From JAGWJU01 sp035533295 (GTDB lineage Bacteria; Elusimicrobiota; Elusimicrobia; UBA1565; UBA9628): a stretch of 64,000 nucleotides of DNA. The stretch covers positions 11,677 to 75,676 of the forward strand of contig DATLUA010000002.1 of the NCBI GenBank assembly GCA_035533295.1, written 5' to 3'. This document shows positions 36,053-44,170 of the stretch, piece after piece (positions within the stretch are counted from its first letter, which is position 1; the number at the start of each line of letters is the position of its first letter). The translations under genes were made by a program, and so were the position numbers. Below the pieces are notes generated by a model that was not told the origin of the DNA, did no database searches, and saw nothing but the letters and a program-made list of their open reading frames with translations.

Positions 36053-36904
36053 ATGAAAATGCGCCCGGCGCTCCTCGCCGCAGCCGCGCTCGCGGCCGGG
36101 GCCTGCGTTCCCTACCCGCAGAGCGGCCCGGACGAATCCGGCGCCGGAAGCGCGCCCGCCGTCACCCAGGGCTCCTTCGGGCCGCTCGACGCGGGCGCCA
36201 GCCGAGTCGACAGCCTGCATTTCTCCGTGCATGCTTACGGCGATCAAGCCGCCAACCAAATCTCGGCCGCGGCCGAGACCGATTACAACAACATCATGAT
36301 GGACACCAACCTTTACTCCTTCATGCCCCAGACCGGGCTCTATCAGATTTATGTCTATGCCGACCAAGCCGAGTACCTAAAGAAGACGGGCCAGCCGGGC
36401 TGGTCCGGGGGCATGGCTTACGGCAACTCCATCTACACCTACATGAGCCAGCAGCTTTACCCCATCTTGGCCCATGAAATGACCCACGTCATTTTCTACG
36501 AGTACATGCGCTACCCCGGCGGTGAAATAAATTCTCAGCACCGCTGGGTCAACGAGGGGTTGGCCGTTTATGAGGAAGAAAAAGCGGCCTCCGGCGGACA
36601 GGGTTTGGTGGACATCTTCCCGAGCGTGCGGCCCACCATGGTCCAAAGCCCCATCCCGATGGATCAGATGATCAGCCTGGCCCCGGCGACCGAAGAGGCC
36701 CATACGGTCAGCGTTTGGTACTGCGAGGCCGAAAGCCTGGTCCAATTCATGATCGAGCACGGCGGACGCATGGGCTTCTCGCAGTTCCTGGCCGCCCTGC
36801 AAAAGGGCCAAACTCTCGATCAAGCGGTCGCCGCGGGATTTCCCGGCACCTGGAGCAACCTGGCTTCTCTCTACAGCGCATGGAAGACATCCCTTTTGCA
36901 GTAA
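36053..36904 (+). CDS. Zinc metallopeptidase-like lipoprotein
   Basis: 283 residues. Lipobox AAGAC (Cys about 18). Zinc-binding LAHEMTHVIF (HExxH) with WVNEGLAVYEE about 30 residues later gives the gluzincin third ligand, as in peptidase MA-like families. Between them GGEINSQHR is consistent. It probably acts on envelope proteins from the inner face of the outer membrane. Its 3' end overlaps the next gene's likely start by 25 bp. Confidence 0.82.
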   Translation: MKMRPALLAAAALAAGACVPYPQSGPDESGAGSAPAVTQGSFGPLDAGASRVDSLHFSVHAYGDQAANQISAAAETDYNNIMMDTNLYSFMPQTGLYQIYVYADQAEYLKKTGQPGWSGGMAYGNSIYTYMSQQLYPILAHEMTHVIFYEYMRYPGGEINSQHRWVNEGLAVYEEEKAASGGQGLVDIFPSVRPTMVQSPIPMDQMISLAPATEEAHTVSVWYCEAESLVQFMIEHGGRMGFSQFLAALQKGQTLDQAVAAGFPGTWSNLASLYSAWKTSLLQ

Positions 36905-38826
36905 ACGCCGCGAACCGGGTCCCTCTAATCCAGATCGCGGCGGGAATCCTCCTGGCCACGCCCATCCTGGCTCAAAACGCCCTGGGGTTTTCCCCCTACA
37001 CCGGCTTGGCCTTGTCCTTCCTGCTGGTCTTAGCCGGCGGCTGGAGTTTTCACAAAAGCGCGGCTAGGAATTTTATTTGGAAAGGGCTTGGCGCCGACGC
37101 GCTCATCTCGTTTTCTTCTTGGACGGCTTTTGTCTCCATCGCGGCCGCCGTCTTGTTCCCGCGCATCCTGCCCGCCGCGACGCGAACCTCCGGCGCGGAC
37201 ATTCTCTGCTCGCTCATAGTTATCTCCTCTCTCGGGCGCCGTATCGCCGACCGCATGGACGCGCGCGGCGGGCGCGCCCTGGACAGGCTGCTCCGGCTCG
37301 CGCCCAAGACCGGAAGAATACTTAATTCCTCCGGAGAAAAAACGGTCCCCATCGAGGAGATCGCGGCCGGAGCTATCGCGCATGTCCGTCCAGGGGAGCA
37401 AATTCCCGCCGACGGCGTCGTCGCCTCGGGTTCATCCCTGGTTGACGAAGCGCTCATACACGCCACCCCCCAACCGATCGAAAAAGCCGAAGGAGCCGCC
37501 GTGACGGCCGGAGCCCTGAACAAATCCAACTCGCTCTGGCTGCGCGCCAAAAAACCGGGCGACGAATCCGAGTTGCGCCGAATCGTGGGCCAATCATCCG
37601 CCAAAAGAAATTCAGGTTCGCGTTTCTTTGGCTTCGCCGATAACGCCGCGGCGCTAAGCCTGCCCCTCGTGCTTATCGCTTCGCTGACCATGGCCGTGAT
37701 TTGGGCCATTGACGGCCCCAAGTCGCGCCCCCTGTGGGCTAGCGCCGTTCTTTTCTCCGTCCTATCTGCGGCCTGCCCCTGCGCGCTCGCGCTGTCCGAG
37801 CCTCTTGCCGCCCTCTGCGGATGGCGGCAAGCCCGCAGAAAAGGCGTCAACTTCCGCCGTTTAGGCGCGCTCTCCGGAATGAACCGCATTGACGTCGTCT
37901 TGGTCGGCAAGACCGGAGTCTTGACCCGCGGGAAACCGAGCGTGGTCAAGGTCGTAGGAGCCAACCCCGGAACGGAGAAAAAATCCCTCGCCGCCGCTCT
38001 TTCCATCGCGGAGCGCTCGCCCCACCCACTGTCTGAAGCCGTCGCGGCGTACGCCCGAGAGGCCGGCGCGCGGCCTCTTCCGGTCGAATCGTTCGAGATG
38101 GATCAGGGCCGGGGCGCCACCGCCAGAATCGGCGGACGGACCGCGCGGCTGGGCAGCCTGTCCTGGCTCAAGGCCAGCGGCGTCGCCGTCCCGACCGCCG
38201 CCATCGGAGGAGCCGTTTCCGCCGTGGGCTTCGCCTGGGACAAAGACTCTCTTCTTGTCTTTATCCTGGAGGACCAATTTCGGAACGGCGCCGCCCAAGC
38301 CGTCGCGCGGCTTAAAAGAATGGGAATCGAAACCGTGCTGGCGTGCGGGGATCGCAACGAAAGCGCTTACCGGGCGGCCGAAAAGACCGGCATCGCCCGC
38401 GTCTTTCCCGAGACCCTGCCCGAGGAAAAAATGCGCCTCGTCGAAAGGCTCCAGGCCGAGGGAAAACGCGTGGCCCTGCTGGGGCGAAAATTCTCGGATG
38501 CCGAGGCCCTCTGCCGGGCGGATTTTTCCCTTTCAGCCAAGCCCGGTTCCTCTGTCGCCCAGGAAATCGCGGATGTCGTGCTTGAGGACGGCGACATCTC
38601 CCGCGTCGCGCGGACTTTCGAAATGGGCGACGCTATCCGCCGGGCAGCTCGAAAAAACGTCCTTTGGGCGCTGGGAATAAACGCGCTCCTTCTTCCGGCG
38701 GCGGCGGGCGCCCTCTATCCTCGCTTTGGAGTCCTCATCCCCGAATCCCTCGCGGCCGGGGTCATTCTCGCGCAAATCCTGGCGCAATGGATCAACTCAA
38801 GCAGAATCGTGAAGGAGGCGGCATGA
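36880..38826 (+). CDS. P1B-type ATPase homologue lacking catalytic motifs (pseudo-transporter)
   Basis: 648 residues, about 8 membrane helices, no N-terminal metal-binding domain. It aligns end to end with heavy-metal P-type ATPases and keeps the membrane metal motif AACPCALALS and the SPHPLSE nucleotide-site HP. The catalytic machinery is gone: the phosphorylated aspartate of DKTGT is glycine (VLVGKTGVLTRGKP), the actuator TGES is HATP (LIHATPQPIEK), and the hinge GDGxND is GRKFSD (LGRKFSDAEAL). The frame is intact and codon use normal, so it is a maintained pseudoenzyme rather than junk. It cannot pump by the known cycle; metal sensing, sequestration or scaffolding are guesses. The stop overlaps queF by 4 bp. 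Confidence 0.85.
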   Translation: MEDIPFAVNAANRVPLIQIAAGILLATPILAQNALGFSPYTGLALSFLLVLAGGWSFHKSAARNFIWKGLGADALISFSSWTAFVSIAAAVLFPRILPAATRTSGADILCSLIVISSLGRRIADRMDARGGRALDRLLRLAPKTGRILNSSGEKTVPIEEIAAGAIAHVRPGEQIPADGVVASGSSLVDEALIHATPQPIEKAEGAAVTAGALNKSNSLWLRAKKPGDESELRRIVGQSSAKRNSGSRFFGFADNAAALSLPLVLIASLTMAVIWAIDGPKSRPLWASAVLFSVLSAACPCALALSEPLAALCGWRQARRKGVNFRRLGALSGMNRIDVVLVGKTGVLTRGKPSVVKVVGANPGTEKKSLAAALSIAERSPHPLSEAVAAYAREAGARPLPVESFEMDQGRGATARIGGRTARLGSLSWLKASGVAVPTAAIGGAVSAVGFAWDKDSLLVFILEDQFRNGAAQAVARLKRMGIETVLACGDRNESAYRAAEKTGIARVFPETLPEEKMRLVERLQAEGKRVALLGRKFSDAEALCRADFSLSAKPGSSVAQEIADVVLEDGDISRVARTFEMGDAIRRAARKNVLWALGINALLLPAAAGALYPRFGVLIPESLAAGVILAQILAQWINSSRIVKEAA

Positions 38827-39254
38827 AAAAAAAATCAAAAACCAAGGGGGCGTTCTACGGGTACGCTCCCGAACTCGCCTTTTCCGGCAGGTCCGAGCGC
38901 CTGCCTCCGCTGGAAACCTGGCCGAACCAATACCGGGGCTATGAAATCAAGATCGAATGCCCGGAGTTTACCTCCATCTGCCCCAAGACCAAGCTTCCCG
39001 ATTTCGGCGCGCTGACGTTGCGCTATCTTCCAAATAGGGAATGCGTGGAGCTAAAATCCTTCAAGTACTACCTGCTCGGCTACCGGAACCTGGGGATTTT
39101 CTACGAGAACGCGGTCAACCGCATCTTGGACGACGTCGTCAAGGCCGTCAAGCCCGTTTGGGCGGAACTGGAAGGCAAATTCTCCACCCGCGGCGGCATG
39201 CACTCCACGATTACCGCCCGGCACCCGCGGCGCGACGGAGAAGCCGGAAGCTAA
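38823..39254 (+). CDS. queF: NADPH-dependent 7-cyano-7-deazaguanine reductase QueF
   Basis: 143 residues, the short (type I, YkvM-like) unimodular form of the T-fold family. Catalytic cysteine in FTSICPKTKLPDFG and substrate glutamate in CVELKSFKYYLLGYRN, then FYENAVNRILDD. It reduces preQ0 to preQ1 in queuosine biosynthesis. The ATG overlaps the stop of the degenerate ATPase gene. Confidence 0.95.
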   Translation: MKKKSKTKGAFYGYAPELAFSGRSERLPPLETWPNQYRGYEIKIECPEFTSICPKTKLPDFGALTLRYLPNRECVELKSFKYYLLGYRNLGIFYENAVNRILDDVVKAVKPVWAELEGKFSTRGGMHSTITARHPRRDGEAGS

Positions 39255-39270
39255 ACCAGGCGGCGGGTTT

Positions 39271-40329
39271 TTAGGCCGGTTCGTCGATAAGCTCGCGCAA
39301 CGCGCGCCCGACGTCCGCCTTTTGCGGCACGGTGACGTACTCAAGAACGGGCGAGAGTCCGACGCCCGGAGTCGCCTTGCCGCACAAAAGCCTGGGCCGG
39401 ACCTTCAGGTCGTAGAAAAGCTCGTCCACGGTCCGGCGGAACAGGTGCTCGCCGAAATTGGTGATCTCCGTCTCCTCGTTCAGAAAAAGAACGCGCCCGG
39501 TCTTCTTGATGGACGCCTTGATAAGTTCCCAATCGTAGGGCACCAGCGAACGCATGTCCACGACCTCGACGTCGCCGGTTCCGGCCGCGGCAAACGCTTT
39601 GGCCACATCCAGGGCGACCGGAGCCAAGCGGCCGTGGGTCACGACCGTGGCGTCCTTCCCGGCTTTGGAAATCTTGGCCTGGCCGATGGGAACGGCGTAT
39701 TCCTTGACGTCCGGCCAGCGCGGCTTCCACTGGGCGCGGTCGCCGATGGGCGCGTCGATCATCGCGCGCAGCTCCTTTTCGTTCGCAGGCTCGCCCGGGA
39801 TGAGCTCTTCTCCCTTCACGCGCAAGAGCGCCTTGGGCTTCAGGAAAAGAACCGGGTTGTCGTCTTTGATGGCGGAAATCATGAGCCCGTAGGCGTCGAG
39901 CGGGTTCGAGGGGCAGACCACCTTCATGCCGTGGAGCTTGGTGGCGATGGAATCAAAGGAATGTGAATGGTAGATGGAGCCGTGGATGCCCGAACCGGTC
40001 GGCGTCATGACCACCATCGGGGTCTTGTAGCGCCCGCCGGAAGTCCAGGTCGCGTTGGCCGCGAGCTTGAGCAAATCGATGACGTTAAAAATATAATCGA
40101 CGAACTGGATTTCGGCCACGGGGCGAAACCCGGCCCAAGCCAAGCCCATGGCCGCGCCCACGATGCCGCGCTCGTCCAGCGGCGAGTTCCACGCGGTGCG
40201 CAAACCCTGCGTCGCGGTAAAAACCCCGCCCAACGGCGGGCCCACGTCCTCGCCAAAAATCTCCCGCACGCCCAGGTTTTCCTCGCCGTAGTGGAGAGCC
40301 AGGCGAATGGCTTGGACCATGTTCGCCAT
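39271..40329 (-). CDS. 2-oxoacid dehydrogenase E1 component, beta subunit
   Basis: 352 residues: FGEDVGPPLGGVFTATQGL, NSPLDERGIVGAAMGLAWAG, EIQFVDYIFNVIDLL, the TGSGIHGSIYHSHSF active-site loop and a C-terminal VEVVDMRSLVPYDWE transketolase domain. With the alpha subunit (1-bp TGATG overlap) it forms a thiamine-diphosphate heterotetramer that decarboxylates a 2-oxoacid. The beta-chain style favours branched-chain 2-oxoacids over pyruvate, but not decisively. E2 and E3 are not in the window. Confidence 0.93.
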   Translation of the reverse strand: MANMVQAIRLALHYGEENLGVREIFGEDVGPPLGGVFTATQGLRTAWNSPLDERGIVGAAMGLAWAGFRPVAEIQFVDYIFNVIDLLKLAANATWTSGGRYKTPMVVMTPTGSGIHGSIYHSHSFDSIATKLHGMKVVCPSNPLDAYGLMISAIKDDNPVLFLKPKALLRVKGEELIPGEPANEKELRAMIDAPIGDRAQWKPRWPDVKEYAVPIGQAKISKAGKDATVVTHGRLAPVALDVAKAFAAAGTGDVEVVDMRSLVPYDWELIKASIKKTGRVLFLNEETEITNFGEHLFRRTVDELFYDLKVRPRLLCGKATPGVGLSPVLEYVTVPQKADVGRALRELIDEPA

Positions 40330-41363
40330 CAGCTGCCTCCCTTGGTAGGATAGGACGGCGGCAGGGGCTCCGCGTAGACTCCTTCCCAAATGGATTCCGG
40401 CGAGGGGTAGGGCTCCTTCTTGACCTGCTGATGGGCGTCGTCGACTTCGGCCAAGGCCTGGGACCAGACCTTCTCCAAATCTTCCTTCTTCGCCAAGCCC
40501 TGGGCCGTGAGCTTCTCCTCGAAAAGGGCGATGCAGTCCGGCTCGTTCACGCGGTTGGCGCCCGAAGCCGAGGAATGGCCGTAAAGCCGGCTGCAGACGG
40601 CCTCCAAAAGATAGGGCTTTCTTTCCTTGCGGCAGTAGGCCAGCGCTTCCTTAATGGAGGCGTAGGACTCGGCGACGTCGTTGCCGTCGATGGTCTTGGC
40701 CGCCATGCTGAAAACCTTGCCCCAATCGGAAATCTTTTTCTCGCCGTGCTGGGTCTGCTCCGGCACGGAGATGGCGTAGTGATTATTGACCACGATGATG
40801 AGGATGGGCAGCGGTAGAATCGGACGATTGGCCCACACCAGGCAGGAGTGGAAGTCCCCCTCCGCCGTGCCGCCGTCCCCCCCGGTGACGATGGTGACGG
40901 CGTCCCCGGGCGTCCGGGCATTGGCGATGGCCGTGCCGATGGCCGAGGAATACTGGGTCTCGATGGTCGAAGTCACGGGCACGACGTTCCACTCCGGAAC
41001 GCAGTAGTGGTTGACGAAATTGCGCCCCTTGGTATATGGATCCGTCGCCACCGTGCGCATCTGCCGGATGCCGTCGATGGTCGTGGCGCCCATGGCCAGG
41101 AGCGTGGCGCTGTTGCGGTAATGGAGATTGAGGTAATCGTAGCGCGGCCCTTGGCCTTTCTTGACCTGGAGTCCCAAGCTGACGTTGAACGCCTCTTCTC
41201 CAGGACCGCCGATCCAGAAATAGCCCTCGCCGGTGCGCCCCATCTTGATGCAGCGCTCCTCCAAAATCCGGGCGCGGACCATGAGGGTATGGATTTTGAG
41301 CAAAAGAGCCTTATCCATCGTGCCGAAAGGGCCGCCGGAGACGGCCACGGTTGGCTGGGCCAT
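40329..41363 (-). CDS. 2-oxoacid dehydrogenase E1 component, alpha subunit
   Basis: 344 residues. ThDP-binding motif GGDGGTAEGDFHSCLVWANR followed by IIVVNNHYAISVP (GDG-x26-NN class), FWIGGPGEEAF, and the phosphorylation-loop-like YGHSSASGANR. It makes the hydroxyacyl-ThDP intermediate. Together with acyl-CoA dehydrogenase and methylmalonyl-CoA mutase this suggests branched-chain amino acid catabolism to succinyl-CoA. Confidence 0.93.
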   Translation of the reverse strand: MAQPTVAVSGGPFGTMDKALLLKIHTLMVRARILEERCIKMGRTGEGYFWIGGPGEEAFNVSLGLQVKKGQGPRYDYLNLHYRNSATLLAMGATTIDGIRQMRTVATDPYTKGRNFVNHYCVPEWNVVPVTSTIETQYSSAIGTAIANARTPGDAVTIVTGGDGGTAEGDFHSCLVWANRPILPLPILIIVVNNHYAISVPEQTQHGEKKISDWGKVFSMAAKTIDGNDVAESYASIKEALAYCRKERKPYLLEAVCSRLYGHSSASGANRVNEPDCIALFEEKLTAQGLAKKEDLEKVWSQALAEVDDAHQQVKKEPYPSPESIWEGVYAEPLPPSYPTKGGS

Positions 41364-41410
41364 AAATTTAGGATAGCAAAAAATTGCGGAGACTTAAATT
41401 CGAGCCCGCT

Positions 41411-41851
41411 CTAGGGCTGAACGGCGGGCGCCGGGCCGCGCGTCATGCGCCAAGACGAGGAAGCGCCGTCATTGCCGTTGAAAGTCCCCTGGCAGGGGCC
41501 CGCGGAAGCGCACTGCCCGCTGCCGCTGCCTCCGCCGCACGAGTTCCCGGCCGGCGCCGCCTCGGAAAAGGAAACTGACCCGTCGGAACCGACGGTCCCC
41601 TTGGCGTCGGCGGCATCGAAGGTTCCATCGTTCGCGACGGTGACCGGAAGATTAAAAGGTCCCCATTGCGCGGAGCATCCCGGAACGGCCGGAGTGGAGC
41701 CGGGTTGAGCCGTGAAATTCCAGGTCCCCGTGTAGGGATTTTTCTCGTTGAAGGAAAGCCCTTTAAACCCGACGCCTGAAAGGCTTTGGCAGCCCGCGAG
41801 CCCGGCCGCGACGCACAGGCAAACCGCCGCTTTAGAGCGATTTCCCGTCAT
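41411..41851 (-). CDS. Lipoprotein, unrecognised
   Basis: 146 residues. Signal peptide with lipobox LAGCQS (Cys about 21). The mature part has a lipocalin-like beginning (YTGTWNFTAQPG) and Gly/Ser-rich loops with three or four cysteines (SCGGGSGSGQC, PCQGTF), possibly disulphide-bonded. The ATG overlaps the stop of the ABC permease, so it is the last gene of a four-gene unit (adenosyltransferase, ABC ATPase, permease, lipoprotein) and may be an accessory of that transporter. Confidence 0.7.
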   Translation of the reverse strand: MTGNRSKAAVCLCVAAGLAGCQSLSGVGFKGLSFNEKNPYTGTWNFTAQPGSTPAVPGCSAQWGPFNLPVTVANDGTFDAADAKGTVGSDGSVSFSEAAPAGNSCGGGSGSGQCASAGPCQGTFNGNDGASSSWRMTRGPAPAVQP

Positions 41852-42597
41852 GCCGCCGTGCCGGCGCCCGCGAGCCAGGCGGAGAAGGCCAGAATCGCCG
41901 CGGAGAAGCCGGCCAGAATGATGAGGCACGAGGACAGCGAAGCGAACGCCGCGCCGCCGCCGGCGCGCATTGGGGAAAGAGCCTCCTGCAGGCCCACAAC
42001 GGCGTATGTCACGGGGTTGATGCGCATCACCCAGCGCAGCCAGACGGGCGCCGTAGACGCCGGGAACAAGGCGCCGGAGAGCATCCAGAGAGGAATGAGG
42101 AACAAGTTCATCACCGCATGAAAGCCCTGGGTCGACTCCATGCTCCAGGCGATGCAAAAGCCGATGCCGGTCAGGCCCAAGGCGCACAGGGCCAGCACCA
42201 GAACGGCCCATACATAGTCCGCGAGCCCGGCCGGGAACCCCACGGCGCGGGCAAAAACCAGGAAAAAGAGGCCCTCGACGAAGCCGACCGTGGCCGCGCC
42301 CAAAACCTTGCCCATCACGACGGCTAGGCGCGGCGCCGGCGAGACCAGCACCGACTGAAGGAAGCCTTCCTTCCTGTCATCGATGATGGAAATGGTGGCG
42401 AAGACCGCGGTAAAAAGAACGATGAGCACGAGAGTTCCGGAAAAATAATACTGCAGGACCTTCGGACCCAGGCCGGAGCCGATGAGAAACCAAAAGAGCA
42501 CGGGCGGCGCGATGGCGCCGATGACGCGCGCCCGGTCCCGGAAAAAGCGCTTCATTTCCCGCTCCCACAGGCTGGCCACGGCCAAGGCAAAATTCAT
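41848..42597 (-). CDS. ABC-2 type transporter permease
   Basis: 249 residues, six membrane helices: WEREMKRFFRDRARVIGAI, FATISIIDDRKEGFLQSVLV, PLWMLSGALFPAST and WVMRINPVTYAVVGLQEAL, the signature pattern of ABC-2 exporters (NodJ/DrrB-like). It pairs with the ATPase upstream through a 4-bp overlap. The substrate is unknown. Confidence 0.9.
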   Translation of the reverse strand: MNFALAVASLWEREMKRFFRDRARVIGAIAPPVLFWFLIGSGLGPKVLQYYFSGTLVLIVLFTAVFATISIIDDRKEGFLQSVLVSPAPRLAVVMGKVLGAATVGFVEGLFFLVFARAVGFPAGLADYVWAVLVLALCALGLTGIGFCIAWSMESTQGFHAVMNLFLIPLWMLSGALFPASTAPVWLRWVMRINPVTYAVVGLQEALSPMRAGGGAAFASLSSCLIILAGFSAAILAFSAWLAGAGTAA

Positions 42598-43553
42598 CGG
42601 GCCTCCTCTTCCTTGACCCAGAAGCGGTGGCCGGTGCGGTGCATGAACACGTCCTCCAAGGTCGGCTTCGACAAACTCACGGAGCGAATGAGGCCCGGGA
42701 AGGCTTCCACGATTTGAGGGATGAAGGAGTGTCCGTTTTCGCGTTCAAGCCGCAGGACTCCGTCCACCTGCGCCGGAGTAACGCCGAAGCGCTCCTTGAT
42801 GCGCGCGCCCAAGGCGGCCGGATCCTCGGCTCCGATGGCGATGACGTCTCCGCCGATTTCGGCCTTCAAGGCGCCGGGAGTTCCCTGCGCGGCCAAGCGG
42901 CCCTCATCGAGCAGAATTAGGCGCGAGCAGTTTTCCGCCTCGTCCATGTAGTGGGTCGTCAGCAAAATCGTCGAACTCCGCGCCGCACGCAAATCTTTCA
43001 GGTGTTCCCACAAATCGCGCCGCGCGCCCGGGTCAAGGCCGGTGGACGGCTCATCTAGAAGAATGAGATCAGGCCGGTGCAGAAGGCTCTTGGCCAACTC
43101 CACGCGCCTTTTTTGACCGCCGGACAAGGCGCCCGCGTAATCATCGGCGCGAGAAGCCAAACCGTAGCGCTCGAGCCCCTCGGACACGCGCTTGGAGAGC
43201 TCCGCGCCGTGGACGCCGTAGAGGCGGCCCTGCTGCTCCATGTTTTCCCGCACGGTCAGTTTGGCGTCAAGACTGGGACTCTGGAAGACCACGCCCAGGC
43301 GGCGGCGGACGGCGCTCGCCTCTTTGAGCACGTCCAGCCCAAAGACTTCCGCCGCTCCGGAAGCCGGCCTCAAGGCGGTCGATAAAATCTTAAAGAGCGT
43401 GCTCTTGCCGCCGCCGTTGGGTCCCAAGACTCCAAAAATTTCGCCCGCCGCGACATCAAAGGAGACGTTCTTCAAAGCCTCACGCGCCGGAGATTTTTTG
43501 CGCGCGGGATAGGCGTGGCCGACGGCTTTAAGCGCGACCGCCGGAGCCGTCAT
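42594..43553 (-). CDS. ABC transporter ATP-binding protein (ABC-2 exporter)
   Basis: 319 residues from ATG 43553. Walker A GPNGGGKST, Q-loop VVFQSPSLD, signature LSGGQKRRVELAKSLL, Walker B LILLDEPSTGLDP and H-loop TTHYMDEAE. A C-terminal extension of about 90 residues follows, as in DrrA/NatA-type exporters. The start overlaps the adenosyltransferase stop by 4 bp. Confidence 0.93.
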   Translation of the reverse strand: MTAPAVALKAVGHAYPARKKSPAREALKNVSFDVAAGEIFGVLGPNGGGKSTLFKILSTALRPASGAAEVFGLDVLKEASAVRRRLGVVFQSPSLDAKLTVRENMEQQGRLYGVHGAELSKRVSEGLERYGLASRADDYAGALSGGQKRRVELAKSLLHRPDLILLDEPSTGLDPGARRDLWEHLKDLRAARSSTILLTTHYMDEAENCSRLILLDEGRLAAQGTPGALKAEIGGDVIAIGAEDPAALGARIKERFGVTPAQVDGVLRLERENGHSFIPQIVEAFPGLIRSVSLSKPTLEDVFMHRTGHRFWVKEEEAR

Positions 43554-44119
43554 TTGGCCGCCCTCCACAAAGTCTCGGTTTTGCCCGACTGATGATTGGC
43601 CCAGCGCGCCGCGGTAAAAAGATAGTCCGAAAGCCGGTTCAAGTAAACGACGACCTCGGTGGGAACGGCTTCGGCCGCAGCCAAGGCCACCGCCGCGCGC
43701 TCGGCCCTGCGGCAGACGGCCCGAGACCAATGCAGGCCCGCGCCCGCTTTGCCGCCGCCGGGGAGGATAAAGTTGGACAGAGGCTCCAAGCCCGCGGTCA
43801 TCGAATCGATGGCGGCTTCCATGCGTTTGATCGCTTCAGGTTCCAGCGGCGGCGTCCGGGAAGAAGAGCTTTTCTTGATGTCCGGCGGGGAAGCGAGGAT
43901 GGCGCCGATGACGAAGAGTTCCTGCTGGATTTTGCGCAGTTCGCCGCGCAGGTCGCGCAGGTTTTCCTGCGGCTCGATTTCCGCCAGGACCGCGCCCAAC
44001 GCGCAGTTGAGCTCGTCCACGTCGCCGTAGGCCGCTACGCGCCGGTCGTTCTTGGGCACCCTTGCGCCGCCCCAAAGCCCGGTTTCGCCCTTGTCTCCGG
44101 TCCTTGTGTAAATCTTCAC
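43550..44119 (-). CDS. Cob(I)alamin adenosyltransferase, PduO type
   Basis: 189 residues. N-terminal IYTRTGDKGETGLWGGARV (ATP site), AAYGDVDELNCALG, FILPGGGKAGAGLHWSRAVCRRAER and VYLNRLSDYLFTAARWAN are diagnostic of the PduO/MMAB family. It transfers adenosyl from ATP to cob(I)alamin, making the cofactor used by the methylmalonyl-CoA mutase in this window. It heads a unit with an ABC exporter, about 34 kb from the mutase operon. Confidence 0.95.
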   Translation of the reverse strand: MKIYTRTGDKGETGLWGGARVPKNDRRVAAYGDVDELNCALGAVLAEIEPQENLRDLRGELRKIQQELFVIGAILASPPDIKKSSSSRTPPLEPEAIKRMEAAIDSMTAGLEPLSNFILPGGGKAGAGLHWSRAVCRRAERAAVALAAAEAVPTEVVVYLNRLSDYLFTAARWANHQSGKTETLWRAAK

Positions 44120-44170
44120 TAAAATAATTTTGGCAAATTAAGAAGGGCCTGAAAAGACCCCGGAGGATTT

